From contig JARIET010000012.1 in the NCBI GenBank assembly GCA_031127185.1, positions 1-20,433 of the forward strand: a DNA stretch of 20,433 bases, written 5' to 3'. Positions within the stretch are counted from its first letter, which is position 1, and every line of letters begins with the position of its first letter. The DNA comes from Gemmatimonadota bacterium. Its GTDB lineage: Bacteria; Gemmatimonadota; Gemmatimonadetes; Gemmatimonadales; Gemmatimonadaceae. A program made the translations under genes and the position numbers. Positions 15,154-20,433 of the stretch are shown here, piece after piece. The notes beneath the pieces were generated by a model. The model had not been told where the DNA came from. It saw nothing but the letters and a program-made list of their open reading frames with translations, and did not search any database.

Positions 15154-15935
15154 GAGCGGAGCGCGTACAGAAGGACTCCGGCGGCGACCGCGACGTTGAG
15201 CGACTCGACTCCGGCCGTCATTGGCAGCGATACGAGTTGGGCCGCGGCCGCGCGCACGGCCGGCGAGAGCCCGGCGCCTTCGTTCCCAACCGCAAGCGCA
15301 AACGCATGCGGCGCCGGCAGGTCGTCAACGGCGCGGCCTCCGGTATCCGCGCCCCAGAGCGGGACGTTTGCACCCCGCAGCGCGGTCGCGAGTTCATTGA
15401 GTGTCGCCGTGGTCACCGTGAGATGAAAGTGACCCCCGACCGCCCCGCGCACCACCTTCGCGTTCCAGAGATCAGCCGTCCCGGGAAGCGCGACGATCGT
15501 CCGCACGCCAAGGGCGGCCGCCGTACGGATCAACGTTCCGACGTTCCCCGGATCCTGAACCCCGTCCAGAACGAGGGTGCGCATCAGTTGCGCCTTGTCG
15601 ACACCGGCCAGCGGTGTCATCGGGACTTCGGCGATCGCGAGAATCCCCTGCGGATTGTCCGTGCCGGCGGCCGACTCAAACTCAGCATCGCTGAGTGTCG
15701 CGATCGGCACGCCCCGCGCCGCCAGCACCGTCACAACTGCAGCGCCGCGCCCATCGCCGGGGAGTCCCGGAGTGACCAGCACGCCTCGCACCGGCACCCC
15801 GGCCCGGGCAAGCTCCTCCACGGCACGCACGCCTTCCGCGACGAACAACCCATTGCGCTCCCGCGCCTTGCGACGCTGGAGGTCTCGGGCGAGGGTGAGA
15901 AGTTGTGCGGGATTGTTAACTTGGTTGCGATGCAT
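15150..15935 (-). CDS. TrmH/SpoU family RNA 2'-O-methyltransferase (RlmB-like)
   Basis: A 261-residue SPOUT enzyme that would methylate a ribose 2'-OH in rRNA or tRNA. The N-terminal part (to about 100) is the substrate-binding L30e-like domain: FVAEGVRAVEELARAGVPVRGVLV and NPQGILAIAEVP. The catalytic knot has motif 1 LVLDGVQDPGNVGTLIRTA (121-139, with Asn131 and Arg137), motif 2 LAVGNEGAGLS (214-224) and motif 3 LPMTAGVESLNVAVAAGVLLY (237-257). Specificity (RlmB, TrmH or another member) cannot be read from sequence alone. It is the first gene of the minus-strand operon with pilD and the two lipoprotein genes. It is divergent from the M48 gene; only 42 bases separate the start codons, so the two promoters must be packed together or lie in each other's coding region. 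Confidence 0.93.
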   Translation of the reverse strand: MHRNQVNNPAQLLTLARDLQRRKARERNGLFVAEGVRAVEELARAGVPVRGVLVTPGLPGDGRGAAVVTVLAARGVPIATLSDAEFESAAGTDNPQGILAIAEVPMTPLAGVDKAQLMRTLVLDGVQDPGNVGTLIRTAAALGVRTIVALPGTADLWNAKVVRGAVGGHFHLTVTTATLNELATALRGANVPLWGADTGGRAVDDLPAPHAFALAVGNEGAGLSPAVRAAAAQLVSLPMTAGVESLNVAVAAGVLLYALRS

Positions 15936-15977
15936 CGCGCTCCTGATGTGACCCGAAAATCGCCGGAAGACCCAACA

Positions 15978-16814
15978 ATGCGCAACGCGGCCCGCCCGTT
16001 CCTGACCCTCGCGCTTGGTTGTGCGCTCGCCGCCACTCTAACCACAGCGGCCTGCGCGGTCTCGCAAGCCAATGAAGTGCAGCTCGGCGCCGACTATGCG
16101 GCCCAGATTGAGAAAGAGCTGCCGATTGTGCGCGATCCGGAGATTGTGCGGTACATCAACGTGCTAGGCGACTCGCTTGCCCGCGTGGTGGACGAGCGGG
16201 GGCTGACCTGGCATTTCGCGGTCGTGGACTCACGGGACCTGAACGCCTTTGCATTGCCGGGCGGCTACATCTTCGTGAACCGCGGCATCATTGAGCGGTC
16301 CACGTCGATGGCGCAGGTTGCCGGTGTGCTCGGCCACGAAATTGGCCACGTCACCAAGCGCCACTCGGTGAAACGGATGCAGAAGGCGCAGGGGGCGAAC
16401 ATTGGCGTTACGCTGGCGTGCGTGTTGACGGGCGCATGCAACAATCAGGTCGCGCAGGCCGGGATCAACGTGGCCGCCGGCGGCGTATTTGCGAAGTTCA
16501 GCCGGGATGACGAACAGGAAGCCGACGCCGAAGGCGTGAAAACCCTGATCCGCGCGGGAATCGACCCGGCAGGCATGCCGCAGATGTTCCGCATCCTGCT
16601 CGATGAGCGAACCACGAGGCCGAGCGGCGTAGAGACGTTCTTTCTCTCGCATCCGCTGGCCGAAGATCGCATCGCGTTCACCCGGCAGCTCATTGCGCAG
16701 AACTCACCGGATATCCTCCGCGGCCTGACAAGCGATTCGCCGAATTTTCAGGCGTTCAAGCGCCGACTGTTGTCTCTTCCTGCCCCGCCGCCGGCGGCGA
16801 CCAAGCAACCGTAA
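15978..16814 (+). CDS. M48 family metalloprotease lipoprotein (BepA/LoiP-like)
   Basis: A 278-residue periplasmic zinc protease of the kind that clears or helps assemble outer-membrane proteins. I chose ATG 15978, with GGAAGA eight bases upstream, since it begins a signal peptide (MRNAARPFLTLALGCALAAT) ending in a TAAC lipobox (Cys26). In-frame ATG 15930 and GTG 15948 would add a hydrophilic head. The catalytic helix VLGHEIGHVTKRHS gives His120, Glu121 and His124. The third ligand is probably Glu179 in FSRDDEQEADAEG. The preceding strand NAFALPGGYIFVNRGII and the later FFLSHPLAEDRI are family hallmarks. A Pro/Ala tail ends the chain, with no TPR repeats, so it matches the short LoiP/YcaL-like type. 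It converges on punA with only 22 bases between the stops. Confidence 0.93.
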   Translation: MRNAARPFLTLALGCALAATLTTAACAVSQANEVQLGADYAAQIEKELPIVRDPEIVRYINVLGDSLARVVDERGLTWHFAVVDSRDLNAFALPGGYIFVNRGIIERSTSMAQVAGVLGHEIGHVTKRHSVKRMQKAQGANIGVTLACVLTGACNNQVAQAGINVAAGGVFAKFSRDDEQEADAEGVKTLIRAGIDPAGMPQMFRILLDERTTRPSGVETFFLSHPLAEDRIAFTRQLIAQNSPDILRGLTSDSPNFQAFKRRLLSLPAPPPAATKQP

Positions 16815-16836
16815 GGATTCTGCCTTCGGTTGCCCC

Positions 16837-17676
16837 CTAAGCGCTCGCGACGAACGCCTCAAGCAGCCGCGCAAACCCCTCGGACGCTTTCTCGGCGGCC
16901 AGCACCACGTCGTAGTGCGACACAAGGGCATCTGTGAGCCCGGCGGCGGCGTTGGTGACAAGCGAGACCGCCACCATCTCCATCCCGATGGCCGCGGCCA
17001 CGATGGCCTCAGCGACGGTGGACATTCCGGTGAGGTCGGCGCCGAGGCGCTGCAGCATGCGCACTTCACTGGGCGTCTCATATGCCGGTCCGAGCAGGCC
17101 GGCATACACACCGCTGCGCAGGGGGACATCTGCACGCTCTGCGGCACTACGGACAAGCGCCCCGAGTCGCCGCGAATACGGTGCCGACATATCTGGAAAT
17201 CGCAGGTCGCCCTGCTGCACCGGTCCCGTCAGCGGGTTCTGTCCTGTCAGGTTGAGCTGGTCCTCGATCAAGACGAGGTCCCCCGGCACGAACTCCGGAT
17301 TCAACCCGCCGCTGGCATTGCTCGCGAAGAGCACGCGCGCGCCAAGCGCGTGGGCGACGCGCACCGGAAATGCCGATACGCGCGGCGCGTGGCCTTCATA
17401 CATGTGGAATCGCCCGGCGAACGCGACGACGTCGCGCCCTGAGAGCGTACCGGCGATCAGTCGTCCCGCGTGGCCGATCACGGATGGCGAGGCGAACCCC
17501 GGGATGTCGGAGTACGCGAGTTCGCGTGCGCCTGCAATACGGCCCGCAGCGCTGCCAAGCCCCGATCCGAGGATGATTGCGACGTGGGGATGCACGTCGC
17601 CGAGGGCAGCGCGAATGGCAGCCGCGGCGTCCGCCGCGGCTTCGGCGTTCCAGAGATCCACGTTAACTGCGCTCAT
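16837..17676 (-). CDS. punA: Purine nucleoside phosphorylase (trimeric type)
   Basis: Splits inosine or guanosine with phosphate to the base plus ribose-1-phosphate. The 279-residue length fits the trimeric family. Motifs: IILGSGLGS (35-42, phosphate loop), VIGHAGRL (67-73), FHMYEGH (90-96), ASNASGGLNP (118-127), GPAYETPSE (196-204), GMSTVAE (217-223). Glu200 and Asn242 correspond to Glu201 and Asn243 of the human enzyme, the pair that selects 6-oxopurines, which suits inosine made by the adenosine deaminase just upstream. I chose ATG 17676, which overlaps the deaminase stop (ATGA), over an upstream in-frame extension rich in Arg. It is the last gene of the salvage operon. Confidence 0.95.
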   Translation of the reverse strand: MSAVNVDLWNAEAAADAAAAIRAALGDVHPHVAIILGSGLGSAAGRIAGARELAYSDIPGFASPSVIGHAGRLIAGTLSGRDVVAFAGRFHMYEGHAPRVSAFPVRVAHALGARVLFASNASGGLNPEFVPGDLVLIEDQLNLTGQNPLTGPVQQGDLRFPDMSAPYSRRLGALVRSAAERADVPLRSGVYAGLLGPAYETPSEVRMLQRLGADLTGMSTVAEAIVAAAIGMEMVAVSLVTNAAAGLTDALVSHYDVVLAAEKASEGFARLLEAFVASA

Positions 17677-18719
17677 TGGGCCACCGACGCGCGGAAACTG
17701 GCGATCTCGGCGTCGGCCTGCGCGACGAGAGCACGTCGCTCTGCCTCGGGAAGGAATGCCGACGCGAACCCTGCGCGCGCGATCCGGCACACCGCGTCGA
17801 GGTCGAGGTCGAGCGCATCAACCGCGTGCCGGTACTCGTCGGTCAGGGTCGTGCGACTCATCAGCCGGTTGTCGGTGTTGAGCGTGACATTGAGCCCCCG
17901 TGCGATGTATTCCCTGATCGGATGCGCCGCGTATGACACGGCGGCGCGTGTCTGCACATTGCTCGTCAGGCAGGCCTCGATGGTTATGCCCCGCTCGCCC
18001 ACTTCATCCATCAGGCGCGGGTCCTCCACAAGGTGCGTACCGTGCCCAATGCGTTGGGCTCCGCAAACATGGATGGCCTCGCGCACGGAGTCCGCGCCGG
18101 CCCCCTCGCCCGCATGACAGGTACAGAACATCCCGTGATCGCGGGCATGATCGAACGCGGCGGCATGTGGTGTCGCGGCGTTCGCGGCTTCACCGCCGGC
18201 CAGGTCAAAGCCCACCACACCGCGCCCGGCGTGGGCCACGGCGACACGCGCGAGCTCGCGTGATACCGACGGAGCGTAGTGGCGCAGCGAGCAGACGATC
18301 AACCCGCTCCGAATGCCAAGGGTCGATGCGGCCCGTTCCATCGCGCGTCGCGGCGCCTCGATGATGGCGTCGTAGTCGAGGCCGCCGCGCGTGTTGAGCG
18401 TGGGGCAGAACCGGACCTCGATGTACCGCACGCCCTCGGCGTGCGCATCCTCGAGAAGCTCCCAGGTGACGCGCTCAAGCGCGTCAGCGCGCTGGAGTAC
18501 GCCGAGGGTCACATCGAACCGGGTGAGATAGTCCTCCAAATGGCGCGCGTCCTGCACCCACATGTGCTGCGCGAGAGACTCGGCATCGGCTGCCGGCATC
18601 GGCACGCCTTGTTCCCTGCCGAGTTCGAGCAGCGTTGACGGGCGAATCGAGCCGTCAAGGTGACAGTGCAGCTCGGCCTTGGGAAGTCGGCGGAGCTGTT
18701 CGGTGGTGAGTGTCGGCAA
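17673..18719 (-). CDS. add: Adenosine deaminase (TTG start proposed)
   Basis: Hydrolyses adenosine to inosine and ammonia. It is an amidohydrolase TIM barrel of about 348 residues. Metal ligands and catalytic residues are visible: PKAELHCHLDGS (His18, His20), CTCHAGEGAGADSVREAI (ligand His and catalytic Glu), RIGHGTHL (His) and LNTDNRLMS (Asp). The second Asp of the mammalian TDD motif is Asn here, which is usual in one large bacterial subgroup. No ATG or GTG lies near the expected N-terminus; the TTG at 18719 gives a normal length and lies seven bases after the stop of the small upstream gene. Its own Shine-Dalgarno site is not visible, so translation is probably coupled. No signal peptide, so cytoplasmic. 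Longer starts up to 18863 would run through the small gene. Confidence 0.94.
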   Translation of the reverse strand: MPTLTTEQLRRLPKAELHCHLDGSIRPSTLLELGREQGVPMPAADAESLAQHMWVQDARHLEDYLTRFDVTLGVLQRADALERVTWELLEDAHAEGVRYIEVRFCPTLNTRGGLDYDAIIEAPRRAMERAASTLGIRSGLIVCSLRHYAPSVSRELARVAVAHAGRGVVGFDLAGGEAANAATPHAAAFDHARDHGMFCTCHAGEGAGADSVREAIHVCGAQRIGHGTHLVEDPRLMDEVGERGITIEACLTSNVQTRAAVSYAAHPIREYIARGLNVTLNTDNRLMSRTTLTDEYRHAVDALDLDLDAVCRIARAGFASAFLPEAERRALVAQADAEIASFRASVAQ

Positions 18720-18726
18720 TGCGCGT

Positions 18727-18972
18727 TTACCCAGGCGCCGCGTTTGCGCGACGGGCCTTGCCCGAGACGACGCGCAGCACCGCGCCCCCGGTGAGCGGCG
18801 TTTGGGAATCAACGACGAGACCGCGACTGTCGGCGATGGCTCGGGACCCGCCGAGCACGGCATCTGCGAGTCCAGGATCGACGGCGCGCACGGCGTCGAG
18901 CAGCGTCGCGCCGTGGCGCACCGAGACGCCGGTGCCGTTCACGAACGCGCGAAGCGTCGTGGGTTCACTCAC
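18727..18972 (-). CDS. Small beta-grasp-like protein (MoaD/ThiS-like), function unknown
   Basis: An 81-residue protein. Its start GTG (18972) overlaps the 5'-nucleotidase TGA by four bases, and its stop is seven bases before the deaminase start, so it is embedded in the operon. The pattern is beta strand (TTLRAFVNGTGVSVRHG), helix (ATLLDAVRAVDPGLADAV), strand and turn (IADSRGLVVDSQTPLTGG) and final strand (AVLRVVSGKAR). This resembles ubiquitin-like beta-grasp folds such as ThiS and MoaD, where GxTLLDAV opens the helix and GxxLxVV is the last strand. It lacks the C-terminal GG needed for thiocarboxylate chemistry and ends in KARRANAAPG. It has no cysteines, so it is not a ferredoxin. A binding or regulatory partner of the neighbouring nucleosidases is possible, but that is only inference. 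Confidence 0.72.
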   Translation of the reverse strand: MSEPTTLRAFVNGTGVSVRHGATLLDAVRAVDPGLADAVLGGSRAIADSRGLVVDSQTPLTGGAVLRVVSGKARRANAAPG

Positions 18973-20433
18973 GGCGTGATGCTCGCAATGCGAAGCGTCC
19001 GATCGGCGCGCACGACGCCGCCGGGCTGGACCCCCGCGAACGCAATCAGGGCGTCCAGATCAACGATCCCAGTATCCACAGTCGGTACGCCGGCCAGGGC
19101 GAGCCCGTCGCCGCCGGAGGCCATGAAGTCACTCATGGAAATGACGTAGTTCCGTGCGGGGTCCAGCGGCTGTCCGCCGATGGTCACGTCAATGATTCGC
19201 TCACCCTGTGGGCGGCGCGGATCGTAACGCGCCGCGAGTCCGCTGACGTGCGCATTTGGCGTTCCGCGAGAGACCACACGCTCGAGATACCCGCGCAGCT
19301 GCGCGCCGGTGACCGTGAGACGCACGAGTACATTGCCGAAGGGCGACAGCTCGAAGAATGTGCCATACCCGGCAGGCCCCGCCCGAAGATCCGTACGGAT
19401 GCCGCCGTTGTTCATGAATGCGACTTCGGCGCCAGTTGCGGCACGCTGGGCGTCCGCAACAAAGTTGCCCACCGCGTGTTGCGGCACTCCCCGCCGCATG
19501 TCCTCGGCAATCGTGGCGATCGGGCGCCGGGCCATTTCGGCGACGGGCGCGACGGCCGCTTCGACAATGCGAGCGATTTCGGCGTCGGGCACGACGGAGT
19601 CCGTCGCCACATATACCGTTTGCGGGCGAACTGAGGCACGCGCATTGCGCGCGACCGGCAGATCAACCATGGCCACCGCGCGGCCGCTGGAGCGGCCTCG
19701 CATGATGGGAACGCCGTTGACGACTGCGCTGAACTCGATGTGGTTGTGCCCTCCGACAATGGCGTCGATGGCCGAGCCAGCCTGCATGGCCACATCGACC
19801 ATGTCGCCGCGGCAGGTCGTATCGCAGGCGGCGCCTGCGTGCGCGATGACGAAAACCAGCTCGGCGCCGCGGGCGCGCAGCGACGCCGCGCGCTCGATGA
19901 CGACCGGCGGCGCTGGGCGAAAAGTCAGCCCGGCGATGTTGCGCGGAAACTGAGTAGTGGGGGTGCCCTGCAGTGCGAGGCCAATGATGCCGATGCGAAT
20001 GCCACCACGCTCGACCAGGGTGTCAGGGCGGATCCAGGGTACGCGGTTGCCCGCAGGATCCGTGATGTTGGCCGCGAGGATTCCGAAACGGGCATCGCGC
20101 ATTCGCGCGCGCAGCGTGTCCTGCCCCCAATCCAGTTCGTGGTTTCCGAGCGCGGCTGCGGCGTGCCCCAGTGCATTGAAGAGTGCAATCACCGGCCGGC
20201 CATACGCGAGGTTGGAGGCCGGCGTGCCCTGAAAGAGATCGCCGCCGTCCACGAGCAGCGAGGTGCAGCCGCCAGTGCACTCACGCTCGAGGCGCCGAAT
20301 GACCGTGGCCAGCTGCGCCGCGCCACCCCGGCGCCCGGCAGCGCCGTCAGCGCGGGGCTCAAGACCACCGTGAAAATCATTGGTTGACATGAGCCGCAGC
20401 ACGGACGCGCGACCGCCCTGCCCCACAGCCGCA
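18969..20433 (-). CDS. 5'-nucleotidase / calcineurin-like phosphoesterase, UshA-like (5' end outside window)
   Basis: Removes phosphate from nucleotides, probably outside the cytoplasm, to give nucleosides. The frame stays open to the right edge, so the N-terminus and any signal peptide are missing; the GTG at 20426 is just an in-frame valine. The metallophosphatase domain shows LMSTNDFHGGLEPR, LVDGGDLFQGTP, ALGNHELDWG, FVIAHAG and VGGHNHIEF, supplying the two-metal ligands. The C-terminal nucleotide-binding domain has QHAVGNFVADAQRAA, FMNNGGIRTDL, FELSPFGNVLVRLTVTG and ISMSDFMASGGDGL. Homologues are usually secreted or lipid-anchored. It is the upstream visible gene of the salvage operon and overlaps the small beta-grasp-like gene (GTGA). 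Confidence 0.94.
   Translation of the reverse strand, partial: AAVGQGGRASVLRLMSTNDFHGGLEPRADGAAGRRGGAAQLATVIRRLERECTGGCTSLLVDGGDLFQGTPASNLAYGRPVIALFNALGHAAAALGNHELDWGQDTLRARMRDARFGILAANITDPAGNRVPWIRPDTLVERGGIRIGIIGLALQGTPTTQFPRNIAGLTFRPAPPVVIERAASLRARGAELVFVIAHAGAACDTTCRGDMVDVAMQAGSAIDAIVGGHNHIEFSAVVNGVPIMRGRSSGRAVAMVDLPVARNARASVRPQTVYVATDSVVPDAEIARIVEAAVAPVAEMARRPIATIAEDMRRGVPQHAVGNFVADAQRAATGAEVAFMNNGGIRTDLRAGPAGYGTFFELSPFGNVLVRLTVTGAQLRGYLERVVSRGTPNAHVSGLAARYDPRRPQGERIIDVTIGGQPLDPARNYVISMSDFMASGGDGLALAGVPTVDTGIVDLDALIAFAGVQPGGVVRADRTLRIASITP

Noticed and set aside
15237..15977. Long in-frame extension upstream of the M48 protease gene
   Set aside because: It runs antisense through the TrmH-like gene and would bury the clear signal peptide and lipobox starting at 15978.
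16815..16836. Possible terminator between the M48 and punA stops
   Set aside because: Only 22 bases and no convincing stem or T-run.

Overview
The window is GC-rich bacterial chromosome, densely packed and mostly coded on the minus strand. I read it as an environmental Gram-negative, most plausibly Gemmatimonadota. The reasons are the Ala-rich lipoproteins with Cys lipoboxes, an Ig-like surface lipoprotein, the gene combination, and few strong Shine-Dalgarno sites. The phylum call is inference from style, not from a marker search. I see no rRNA, tRNA, CRISPR array, prophage or transposase gene.

Layout. 1-372 (+) is the 3' end of a gene entering from the left, possibly a GT39-type glycosyltransferase. 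341-1033 (-) is a secreted cyclophilin-type prolyl isomerase. 1123-3882 (-) is a 919-residue lipoprotein with Ig-like domains. 4163-8259 (-) is the conserved translation and protein-targeting cluster, transcribed ffh, rpsP, rimM, trmD, rplS, rnhB. It is broken by two intergenic repeat elements. 8260-8509 is the divergent ffh/lon intergenic region and carries a nested inverted repeat of about 160 bp. 8510-12075 (+) is lon followed by a DUF445 membrane protein that overlaps it. 12112-15935 (-) is a probable operon: TrmH/SpoU methyltransferase, prepilin peptidase, HExxH lipoprotein, DUF2135-like lipoprotein. 15978-16814 (+) is an M48 metalloprotease lipoprotein. 16837-20433 (-) is a tightly overlapping purine-nucleoside salvage operon: 5'-nucleotidase (cut by the window edge), a small beta-grasp-like protein, adenosine deaminase, purine nucleoside phosphorylase.

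How the parts fit. The ffh-rnhB block serves ribosome assembly, tRNA m1G37 modification, co-translational targeting and RNA/DNA hybrid repair. Lon, the DUF445 protein, the M48 lipoprotein, the HExxH lipoprotein and the prolyl isomerase suggest an envelope and protein quality-control theme, but only Lon has a firm function. The last operon spells a route AMP to adenosine to inosine to hypoxanthine plus ribose-1-phosphate.

Most worth a second look: the repeat family built on ACGCGGAT units (one nested palindrome between ffh and lon, one half-copy between ffh and rpsP); a second inverted repeat of GCTAACCGC-like units that overlaps the stop codon of an unusually short trmD; and the uncharacterised 81-residue protein locked by overlap into the purine salvage operon. 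None of these is proven to be a new system.
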